Of a stretch of DNA of 64,000 bases, positions 25,501-37,600 are shown in pieces. Under the pieces are notes generated by a model. It saw only the letters and a list, made by a program, of their open reading frames with translations, was not told the origin of the DNA and made no database searches. The translations under genes and the position numbers were made by a program. Source of the DNA: Dysidea avara (Eukaryota; Porifera; Demospongiae; Dictyoceratida; Dysideidae); assembly GCF_963678975.1 (NCBI RefSeq), contig NC_089275.1, positions 248,001 to 312,000 on the forward strand, written 5' to 3'. How positions within the stretch are numbered: the stretch's first letter is position 1; each line of letters opens with the position of its first letter.

Positions 25501-27548
25501 TAGAATGTACAAAAACCAAAAATATGTCAGTCCAGTGTTCCAGTCCAGTAGTCCAGTCCACTGAATAGTAACGCCCGGTTTCCAGGGTATTTAGTGTAGT
25601 CATGAGCATGCAAAAAGTTCACAAAAAAGAATAAGAAAAATTAGGAAATGTTAAATTAGAGTAGGGACAGTGTATAGTGCTGCAATAAAAAGTACTGAAA
25701 CAAGCTGGATTGGAGTAGTACGTAATGTCCAAATAAAACAATAAGAAGTGAATATCCCTATGGTGCTACACTCAAAATGCACAGCTTGTTTCAGTACTTT
25801 TTATTGCAGCACTATACACTGTCCCTACTCTAATTTAATTTTTATTATACTTGTGGAAATAGTTTTTAGCCAAATGGTGTACTACTGTTGAAAACATGTG
25901 AGATATCACGGGATTACCTTTTGAGACACTTTTAATCAAAGTGTGAAACAAGAAGTACTTTCAAGAGCACAAATCCGTAAGATGGATAAGCAGGTTCCAA
26001 GGAGAGGCCAAACCAGCAGGGTCATGTACGTAGGTCCTGTCAGGTAGGTTGCCTACATAATTGTGTGCATTTCCTAATTAACATAGCAATCTTTGTGTGC
26101 AGGTTGTGTTTAGAATTAGGAGCCCAACATTTATAATGGTTCCTGGAGTGCAGCTAGTTCCCATATCGTGGCTTCTTAGGGACTGGAATTGTGAGGGAAT
26201 GAAGTCACTGCCTAATCAGGAATATACCCTCTAATATCCAGGCCTGTAACATTATATAGTACCCTACAACAAGTCTGTGTTGTTCTGGCCTACAAGAGAT
26301 TGTGATCCCTGTAGTTATACTGGTTGTAGTGGGTAGTGATACCCTTATAAGGCCCCTAGTGGGGTATGTAGGTCGTCCTGTGGCTAGCTAGGTTTCATGT
26401 TCTGTATTGCTGACTCATGCAATTTCCTGTCTGAGGGGTAGTCCATAACACAACACAGTTTCCTAACATAGCAATCCCCAACATTGTAATGGCTGCACTG
26501 TACACCAACAAAGAAATTGAATGTGTTAAAACAATCAACTTAGCCAATGAGATTGTTAGATAACATGTCACCATTGATTGGTGGAGTGTGACATCATGTT
26601 GCTTAACAACAACATGGTAAGCAATACTATATAGCCTATATATTTCAAGGGGGGGATTTTCGCTGATGTCGTGGTTTTGGGGGTTACCAGCGAAAATTTT
26701 ATCCTTGAAATATTTAGACATATATAGTCTAGTACATTTTGGGAGTGCTTGCAGATTTTATTTTTAGCACCGTTGCTCAACCTCAAAAATTGCCCTCGAA
26801 ATATTTTGGCTATACGGTATCACTGAGTATCCTGCAATGGGTGCATGAATGAATTAGAATTGAGGGTAGAGCAGTGTGTGCTGTATTTCCATTATATCAC
26901 AGCTTGTCTCTGGTGAAAACATTGGAAATCAGTTTATCACTGACATCAATTTTATGTGTGGTGGGAAAATTTGGCAGAAGAAAAGTTTGGCTCATTGAGT
27001 GAAATAAAATGTTGTAGTGGGCATACCCCACCATCCATTCTGACCTGTTGAAGTCACTCATAAATAGTGGTCAACTTTCTTGTCAGAAATCAAGCTGTAA
27101 TGATGCGTTGTGCCCCTCGTAACTCATGTATTGCAGTAGTAGTTGGTCTTACAGCACAGCCAGCCCCTACTATTGAGTGACTTCCTTTGGAAGACGAGTT
27201 CAAATCAGTGTTATACAACTAACAGACTACTATTCAACATAGTGGTAAAAATTTGGAAGGGAAAATCTTTAGATTGTTCACCACAGTTTCACCTCGTCAC
27301 ATCAACGCTAACAGCAAACTACTAAACCATTGTAGTATACAACATGACAATAGCTTACACACACACACACACACACAAACACACACAAACACACACGCAC
27401 GCACGCAATCACTCACACACACACACATTCACTCAGACGTACACACACGTACGCACACACACACAAACACTCACACACACACACACACATTACACACACA
27501 CACACACACACACACGCACGTACACACACACACTACACACACACAACG

Positions 27549-27622
<74 letters not shown>

Positions 27623-28575
27623 AATTTGAAGCCAGCCATCATAAGATGATACCATCCAGGGATGTGGTCACTCTTTCCTATCTTCGATGAGGACGAATGG
27701 TGGTACACTTAGTCCTCGTCGAAGACTGAGGACTAGTGGTGGTACTGAGTGGTACTGAGTGAAGACTGAGGACGAATGGTGGTACCTGGCCCCATTGGAA
27801 TTAGATGGAGGTGTAGTGAAAGTTGTTGATGAATTTAAGTATTTTGGATCATTGGTTGAGGCACATGTTGGGGTGGTTGGTGAAGTTAGCTGTAGGATTG
27901 CGCAAGCATCTAGAGCTTTTGGTAGTCTCCATGATTCTGTGTTCACAGCATCAGATTTGACGTTGGAGGCCAAGAGGATGGTGTATAGATTTGTAGTGTT
28001 GGGAGTGTTGTTGTATGGTGCTGAAACCTGGGCCCCCACTCAAGAACTGGTTAGTAGGTTAGACAGGTTTCACCGACGATGTGTTTGTTCAATCTTGGGT
28101 GTTAGCAGATCTATTTAGTGGAAGGAACACCTTACTACTGCTGAGCTGGCTGGTAGATTTGGTATGGTAGAGAGTATTAGTGGTATTGGTGACTCACTAA
28201 TACAGTACATGGTTGGGACATGTTGCTAGAATGTCAGAAAACAGATACCCGAAGAAGCTGTTATTTAGCTGGCTCTCTCAGAAGCGTCCTGCACATGGTA
28301 CTAAGCTTCATTGGTGGGACAAGGTCCATCAGGATTTGAAGAAGTGTGGGATAGATGAAACATCACAGTATAAGGAAGCTCAGGATCGTACCAGATGGCG
28401 TTCACAGTGTACTTATGGACTAGATAAACATGTGATGGCGCCACTCTTAAACAAGCCCTTTATTTGTGCCACCTGCCATCTCTCATTTAGGAGAACACAA
28501 GATATTGCAAGGCATAAGTGTACCACCACTCATCCTCATCGACACGCACGCACACACACACACTATACACACACA

Positions 28576-28610
<35 letters not shown>

Positions 28611-31600
28611 TGACATTGTTCTCCTCCACAGCTACTCCAGGGCTAAAAGCACTGAAGAAATGGATCAGTAGATATTGTGTATTCAGTGAAGAAGAGTGTA
28701 AACTAATACTATACAACTCTAAGACTGATAGTACTAGCCAAGGGTATGTGAAATAGTGATGGTGTCATTGTACTACCATAGTGACAGGTCCATTGACATC
28801 AGCAATGCATCATTCTTGTATCATATTTCCAACCCCGCCCAATTCACCATAGTAACGGGTAAACAAGATCATGTGATGCTGGCACACAGTCAGGAAGCCA
28901 TGATGTACTGGCTGACAGTGCTACAAGTAATCTAATTGGTTATTTTGTGATGCTCTCATCTGATTGGCTGTATTACAGAGAAAGAGACGTCAGTTTAGTG
29001 AACGACGGAAAAGGTCACAATCAGCAACCTTATTACAGGAGGTGTGTGTGTGTGTGTATTAGTAACGTAGACGAGTGTTCTATTAGAATATTTTGCATCT
29101 AGACCAAGTGTAGCTGATATGTCTCTGATAAAATAAGTGAACACACAATGAGCAGTTGTTGGCTATTCTGAACAATTTATTTTGTTCAGTTAGTAATTAC
29201 ACTATAAGTGATATTTTAAAGTATTTTAATTGATTGTAGAGAAATCCAGCTTGCTGTAACACCTTACCTGTTATACTGCTTTATATAGTGAAATAGTGAT
29301 TAATCTGTGTGTGATGTTGCAGAATACTTCAGGTCTGGTGGGCACAGCTGATAAAGGATCATATGATCATATACCAGGTGGGTGTGGCTGATACTAATCA
29401 CATGACCTACTAGCCCCACCCCCACAGCTCCAGACTACATACAGGAGCCAATAGGATCCAACACATATACTACTGGTAGCAGTAACAAACAGGGAGCTAC
29501 CTGGATCAAGAGCTTAAAGTGAGTTTAGTAGATCATTCATCAGTTATAAGTTAATATCTAAATTCACTCATTATTGGGGTTTAGTGGGCTAGTGAAATGA
29601 GGTTATCAAGTAGTCAACTAATTGATGCTCTAACTAACGAATAATTGACTCTTCGGTGTATTTAGCGGGATCCAGGATGCCTCCCCCCCCCCCCCCCCAC
29701 CATCTCCTGCTTTTAGCACGAATAATTGACTCTTCGGTGTATTTAGCGGGATCCAGGATGCCTCCTCCCCCCCCACCATCTCCTGCTTTTAGCTCTTCCT
29801 ACCTATATCACTTTGATATGACCAGTAAGCCACTTTGATATACCAGTAAGCCACTTTGATATACCAGTAAGCCACTTTGATATACCAGTAAGCCACTTTG
29901 ATATACCAGTAAGCCACTTTGATATACCAGTAAGCCACTTTGATATACCAGTAAGCCACTTTGATACACCAGTAAGCCACTTTGATATACCAGTAAGCCA
30001 CTTTGATATACCAGTAAGCCACTTTGATACACCAGTAAGCCACTTTGATATACCAGTAAGCCACTTTGATATACCAGTAAGCCACTTTGATATACCAGTA
30101 AGCCACTTTGATATACCAGTAAGCCACTTTGATACACCAGTAAGCCACTTTGATATACCAGTAAGCCACTTTGATACACCAGTAAGCCACTTTGATATAC
30201 CAGTAAGCCACTTTGATATACCAGTAAGCCACTTTGATATACCAGTAAGCCACTTTGATATACCAGTAAGCCACTTTGATACACCAGTAAGCCACTTTGA
30301 TACACCAGTAAGCCACTTTGATATACCAGTAAGCCACTTTGATATGCCAGGAAGCCACTTTGATATACCAGTAAGCCACTTTGATACACCAGTAAGCCAC
30401 TTTGATACACCAGTAAGCCACTTTGATATACCAGTAAGCCACTTTGATATACCAGTAAGCCACTTTGATATACCAGTAAGCCACTTTGATATACCAGTAA
30501 GCCACTTTGATATACCAGTAAGCCACTTTGATATACCAGTAAGCCACTTTGATATACCAGTAAGCCACTTTGATATACCAGTAAGCCACTTTGATACACC
30601 AGTAAGCCACTTTGATATACCAGTAAGCCACTTTGATATACCAGTAAGCCACTTTGATACACCAGTAAGCCACTTTGATATACCAGTAAGCCACTTTGAT
30701 ATGCCAGGAAGCCACTTTGATATGCCAGTAAGCCACTTTGATATACCAGTAAGCCACTTTGATACACCAGTAAGCAGTGTTGGGCAAGTTACTTTGTAAA
30801 AGTAACTAGTTACATATTACATATTACTTACAACTGAACTATTTAGTTACAGTTACATATTACTCATAAAATAAAGTAACTATAATAATATTACATATTA
30901 TATTACTTTGTGTCCACAGCCTTAAGCTGTCACGTGTGAAACTACCACCTTATCACGTGACATGATTGCGTTGTTGGGCAATGTGCAAATCTTGGTTATA
31001 AGCAAGAAGCTGGTGAATAAGCTTCATTCAGTAGGCTTCATTACTTCGTTGTGGTTAGGTGTTACTCAGTAGATTACTAACGAGATTAGTAACTTCGTTA
31101 CTTGTAGTAATAATATTACGTAATATTAGACTCATTACAGTAACTATATTACTTAGGTAACGCGTTACATTTGTAAGTAAAGTAACTTGAGTTATATTAC
31201 CTGTTTTTATAGCATATTTCATTATATTACTTAGTTACCACAAAAGTAATAATATTACGTAACGCATTGTGTTACTCCCAACACTGCCAGTAAGCCACTT
31301 TGATACACCAGTATGCCACTTTGATATACCAGTAAGCCAAGTTATATTGAATACTTTTAGCTGAAAGGCAGACATATAATTCTCATTTACTACAAGTTCA
31401 CTAAACTCAAACTGTCACCCAGTACCTTCATGAATGGTAAGCACCGCTAAAAATAATTATTGTTTGGCACCATTGTTAGGGTCCCCAATTTGAAAAGCCA
31501 ACTTTTACAAATCAATCCCCCTATCAATGTGGGATGTTTATCGTAGTATCCCATTGCTAGATCCACCATGAAACTAGATGCATGATTGTTGTCTTCACAA

Positions 31601-34600
31601 AAAAATATTGCTTTTTGTATCTGACGAGATGCAAAATTTATTTTAAAATATCCGTGCTCCACACAAATAACCAGATGAAACTTGCAAGATCTTATCTAGA
31701 GTTGTTGTAGTTAAAAAGGACACACAGCAATAAGCAAATGATTTGCTACATTCGCAGCACAGGGCTGATGTCTTTTAAAAATTACAAAACAAAACATGAA
31801 CTTTCGAATTCAAGCTGCCCTACCAGCCAAGACAAGTAAAGCCAAATATTCTTCACAGTATTGTGATGAGGTTGGATGCATAGTCTGTCTATGCTGTAAG
31901 TCTGGAAAGGATCTGAGACTTCTCACCATCTGGGTGACGAGCATCAAAACAGTTGGGAATTATATTGTGTCTTCTAGCCATTTCCGATGCTTCTGTAGCC
32001 ACAATACCCATCAATGACAGACTGGAACGATGGCAAAAGATGTCCCTGGACAGTTTGTGCCAGTGGTTGTCAATTATTATTTCATCGATACCCTCCAAGC
32101 GTCATTCGAAGCTCTAGACCACAGGAAGTAAATCATCCAAAACTGGCTTCACCTCTCATGCTCCACAGTGGCTTCAAATCTTTACTAGATCACCCTACAG
32201 CATCATCATGTTGCAAAATATAAATAAACTGAAAAAAGCACGAAATCTTTCATTTTCGAATCGAGCTAAGTTGGGCTCCTGGTGAACTGCTGGATCACAT
32301 GAAATCACAGAAAAATGACTGCTACTGCTGCCAAACATTTTGGTCTATCTTTTATCATCATTCTAAACAAAATTAGGTGATCAGTGCGGCTTCAGAAGTG
32401 GAATCCCGTGAAATGAAGCACAAAAATTTTGACACTCATCACCCAGATGGTGAGAAGTCTCAGATCCTTTCCAGACTAACAGTATAGACAGACTATGTAC
32501 CCAACCTTATCAGAATACTGTGAAGAATATTTGGCTTCACTTGTCTTGGCTGGTAGGGCAGCTTGAATTTGAAAAGTCGTGCTTCATTTTGTGATTTTTG
32601 AAAGAAAGCAACCCTGTGCTGGGAATCATTTGCTTATTACTGTGTGTATTTTTTAACTACAACAGCTCTAGATAAGATCAGCAAGTTTCATCCGGTCATT
32701 TGTGTGGAGTACGAATTTTAAAAATAAATTTTATGTATTGTGAGATATTAAATTCGATATTTCTGTGAAGGCAACAATTGTACTTCCGGTTTCATGGTGA
32801 ATCTAGCAATGGTATACTACAATGAACATCCCACAATGATAGGAGGATCGATTTGTAAAAGTTGATTTTTTGGTTTGGACCCTCCCTACCATTGTAACAG
32901 CTTTTATTCTTCTACAATGGCCTAAATGGTACAACACTACTGAGAGGTAATTTCAAAAACATCTTAACTACATTATTAAAAGCTGTTTTGTACGTGTGCA
33001 ATGAGCAAGTTAATATATAATTAGGTACAACGTAAACTGTCGTAGGACATATGGTGATTACTCACACAAGGATGCTTGTTGCTATGTGTATACATCAATT
33101 GTAACACATTGTATAGCTAGCTAGTTTGCATCTCTGTTAGTGTCGTGTGGCATAGGGTGTGAAAGTGTAGTATCGTGCATAGAAGTTAGCATTATGCAAA
33201 CTCAGCCTCTTGTGGTTATAATCAGTTTACACTCATGCCCCACGTGGGTGTTATGTGATTCGATCACTGCTGCTGCAAATGTCAGTATACAGCTGCTCAG
33301 AATGGCTTCCCTTTTATCTATTTGCTTATTTGCTTATTTATTTATTTGTTTTACTGTGCAGAAATCACACAAGATTATAACACACAGATGTAATTACTTA
33401 ATTTATTACAAACTGATCTAAGGAGGGAGAGAGAATTAACTATATAGGGGAGTGGGTTCCAAAGCTTAATTGCTGAGGGAGAAAGGAAAATTTATATGAT
33501 TCAATGTTTGTCATTAGTTGTTGATAATATCCATTCCTTAATCGAGGGTCACAAGGGATATCTTTAGGGATATCAATGTGATCATTAATAATCTTGTACA
33601 TCATTATGAGTTATGAGTTTAGCTCAGACTGTTGTAGTGTAGGTGGATCTAGTGTAGTCAGCATATTAGAAACACTGGAGTATCTTGAAAAATCATTTAG
33701 AGAGAATCTGACAGCTCTCTTCTGGATGGCTTCAATTTTGTTTATAATGATTGTTGTGTGGGGATTCCAAACAGGTGATGTGTATTCCACAAAAGGTCTA
33801 ATTTTAATGAACTTGTTTTTGCCCTCTCCTTGTCAGTTCCTGGATCCACCTCTGCTGTCCTAGTTATCAGGATTTATTTAGTAATGCAAAACTATTTACA
33901 GAATTCCATTGTAAATTAACAGTTTACTAAATCTACAGTAAACCAACCTGTCTCTGTCAGGCCAAACTTAGCCTCAACTACACATGGTTATAGCCTGACT
34001 ATAGTGTATTATATAGTTATACAACGGCCACGAGTGCTCTGCCTGATATAAACGCACAAGCCTGAGGGCCGTCAGGCCCGAAGGCAAGTGCGTTTATACA
34101 GGCAGAGCACGAGTGCACGTTGTATAACTGTTATGTACCACTCACCTAATAGGTGGGGAGAGTCTCACAAGACAGCTGTAACACTTATAAAGTCCAGGTT
34201 TCTAACATCGATTGTGGGTAACCAAGCCAGACGTTGCGATGACGTTCCCCCTGTAGTACTGCAGCCACCTGAGATATTGAAAGCTAATACGCTATGGGTT
34301 ATATCTCTAACCTGCATTCGCTGCTCGACTCTCATCATGTAGTGCTCAACATGCCAGTGTACCATATAGACTAAGCACCAGACTAATCACCTTAGTGATT
34401 CTCTCGAGCGAAAAAAAAGCAGCTAAATAGACGGTTTAAGTAAACTAAACCTAACTACTAAACAATACTAGTCTAATTCTTACTATTGACACTGGCTAAA
34501 CTCGAATCTGGTGGCATGACAAAACTGGTTCCCACAATCGAACGTAAAGGTTAGTATTATTTAGAATATATTTGTTTTATTGAGTCATTGTCGAAGTGGA

Positions 34601-37600
34601 CTACAGTTTAATCTGGGCTATCACACAAGCAGTAGGAGTGATGGTGGTAAACTAATGATACTGCTGTTACCATGTAACATGTTACCTTGTAGCAGTTTTG
34701 ACATATTACACAATAGAACATACCTCCATATAAGGACAAAGATTTGGTCCAACATGAGACATTGTAATAACACGCTACTGTAGTTTTAGTAGTTCTGGTA
34801 CCTCAGTTCATATTCTCACATGATCCATTATATGTCTCACATGATGCCCTGCAGGATTCCCTCCCTCATCCTACCCAAACGTAGTCCGATACCTTTACCA
34901 TCATTTGTGAGGTATTGTGTGTATGTGTTGTGTTATGTGTGTGTGTGTGTGTGTGTCACTGTGTGTGTGTGTGTGTGTGTCACTGTGTTTGATTGTGAGA
35001 GTATATGAGGTTTACACTATGTGTATGTATGTCTTTACACCAATCAAATGCTATCCAACTCCAGCCAGCCAAGTCGCTCCCCCCCTGGTAGTTCCTCAAC
35101 GATACGTGACAACTCTCCTTCAGGGGAGCAGAAACAAGACGACACAAGCGAGTTTGGTGACACAATGACCAGACAGAGCAAGAGAACTATTAAGTAATTA
35201 TCACCATATATGGATAGACCTGTCCATGGGATAATGTTTCTAAAGGTCAGGAGGAAATAGATTAGTGTGATTCTTATAATAATAGGATCAACTCTCTATA
35301 AATTTTTTTTTTAAGTGAATCGTTCCCCTCGTGTGTTGACATTGTGAGGATCACATGAGCCTGTTATTGTTGAGGATAAATATTTTTATGAAGTATGTTA
35401 TAGACCACAAAATATTATCTCATGGACAGTGTATACAGTGGAGAGTTGTTGATTATCTTAATGGCCAAATCCATGTGACTGTTCTATTAGAGTATTTTAT
35501 CAACAGGTGAATGCTCTATTCAGTGACGGATTTAGAAATTTTCAGAGGGGGTTTCAGGCTCCACTCTGAAATTGCAACTTCAGCCTAGCTGTAAGTCGAA
35601 CACACAAAAAAATTTAAAAAGGTCACTGCCTGCTGTTGAACGCCATGATGGTGATTTCAAAAGTTTCCCCCAGTACAAAAAGTCGTAATATAATACAGTA
35701 TGTATAACTCTGGTTATCACCCACATGAATCGTAGGGGTGCTTATTACAGGTGCACGCTGCAATAATTAATTGAAAAACTCAACTGTTTCGTAATCATTT
35801 TTCAAAGGGAAACCTTGAAACCCCCTAAATCCGCCACTTCTATTAGAGTAACTGTTTGAGTTACACAATTTTCAGTTACACAAATACCATATTAGGATAA
35901 TGATGACCCTCCACTGTATATATGTACTACTACTTGACTTGTTATCATTCTCTGATAGTTTTGATTGGCTAAAGAAGGGAATTAAGAGGTGTGTCATTGG
36001 TATGTCTCACCCATAATCATTCCTATGGCTTCAGGTCATCATGTGAACATTGTAACGAGCTACAGTTAACGATAGCCCGACTAGAACGAGAATTGTCACA
36101 TCGTCAACAAGAACTGCAAGGGAAAGATGAGCTGAACCAGTTCCTGAAGGGACAGATCAGGTGATCTCCTAGTGTCAGATCACACGATCCACTTGCCACA
36201 CTCCATATAGGGATAACGACCTCAAAGGGAAGGCTCAGCTGACACTAGAGGCTCACATGACCTCTGAGTATTCCCAAGATGATATGGACAAGGATCGGTC
36301 TATACTAGTGGTGAGCATTATATGGATGTGTGGTGGACACTTTGGGACTGAGAATTGTTGTAGTGTTCCTTTAAATGTATGGAGAGTCAGACTCGTTGAT
36401 TATTTGTCCTTATTAGGGAGGAGTTTTGTAATTTGGTACCAATCATTTCACTTAGGTACACAGTGTATGATGATCAAGCCAGTGTGTCCTGATAAATGAT
36501 TGTTAAATATTATTGGGTGTTATGAGCTAACAGTTTTTATTACATGAAATACATCATGTCTCATTGTTACCATAGTTACAACAGAGCCTTGACAACATGA
36601 GTAGAGTAAAGAGTAGAGTTGATGATGAGCTGAGGTAGTATAACCATATCACTGTTACACTAGCCAGCTGGGATTTTGTGTGTGGGTGGTAAAATTATTT
36701 GATGGTACCAGTTTGTGTTTTGTTGCTAAGGAGAATATAATTTCATGACATTTCCACCCAACACAAATGACCTTTTCAGTATCTGAAATAGTTGTCCTAC
36801 CCCAAGTGTTGTTGTGTTTGTGTAAACCATTTTGATTGGCTATTGATAGTGTCAACAAAACTGACGAAAGTCATTTATCCCACACCCACACATTCCCAGC
36901 TAGCTTGTGTGACTACCACACCCCCATTGAGATCACATGATCCCATATACAGTGAGGCTCAGTTGATGGTTACTAAGTTACAAGAAGAGATTACATCATA
37001 TCAAGAGATCATCATGATCAAGGATAATGTCGTCATGGGATTGACACATCAACTAGAGGAACTACAAAAACTACATGATCAACTGCCCGAACAATGTAAT
37101 CAACAAGATCAAGAACATAGTCAACAGCAAGATCAACAGGATCACCAACAATATGGTCAAGAGCAAAGTCTCCCTGATCAACAGGCGAGTCAACAAGGTC
37201 AACAAAATGAGGGACATCATCCAGATCAACTCAGTCAAGAGAATGATCAAGAAACTGATCAATATCAACAACAAACAAGTAACACATCTTCAGTAACTAA
37301 CAGGTGAGGGTCAATAACTTGATAACTATCATCACAATATAAACCATCATCATTATTTCAGTATATAATACTAACTAACTCTACACATCATCATCATAGT
37401 GTAGAGATGATATTATACTGTCATGGTCTACCCATAGCCATCTCCCAAAAGGCACAGCAGCTCAGTGTTATAGTGAAGTGGAGAAATTGAGAGAAGCTGT
37501 TGAAGCTTACAAGGAGAAGAACATGTTTCTAGCCAATGAAATATTAGAGATGAATCGTCTCCGTAGTGATGATGCTGACCTGATAGCTGCTAAATCACAG

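Larger units (their letters stand above)
22859..28631. other. TBC1D2 intron 3 (5.8 kb), transposon-rich
   Basis: This intron splits the PH domain after GYLNKQS. Seen inside: pogo-like MITE 23650-23819, a 32-bp triplicate at 24065-24175, a long foldback element 24766-25576, a TTAA-flanked MITE 25655-25834, a CA microsatellite 27356-27620 and a LINE fragment 27690-28620 that ends only about 10 bp before exon 4. Between 25840 and 27350 I see no structure beyond short dispersed motifs. Confidence 0.7.
29519..34854. other. TBC1D2 intron 8 (5.3 kb), repeat-rich
   Basis: The intron holds a duplicated C-rich block (29640-29800), the 21-bp minisatellite, a hAT element, a long inverted repeat (31478-32885), a LINE fragment (33420-33800) and a 128-bp hairpin (34008-34135). 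The stretch from 34140 to 34850 shows nothing I recognise, and 32900-33420 likewise. Confidence 0.65.

Noticed and set aside
27356..27625. Telomere- or centromere-like satellite
   Set aside because: Just a dinucleotide microsatellite; the few CCCTAA-like bases at 61915-61930 (GGGTTACCCTAACCC) are too short to be telomeric.
27253..27690. His-Thr repeat ORFs
   Set aside because: They are translations of the CA microsatellite.
29789..30787. Long minus-strand ORF of 332 codons made of YWYIKVA heptads
   Set aside because: It is the 21-bp minisatellite read in frame; the plus strand and another minus frame are open too, and the array lies in an intron without splice signals.
36896..36931. Longer version of TBC1D2 exon 15 starting after CATTCCCAG
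   Set aside because: In the phase required by exon 14 it reads into TAG at once; the acceptor at 36931 keeps the frame open.
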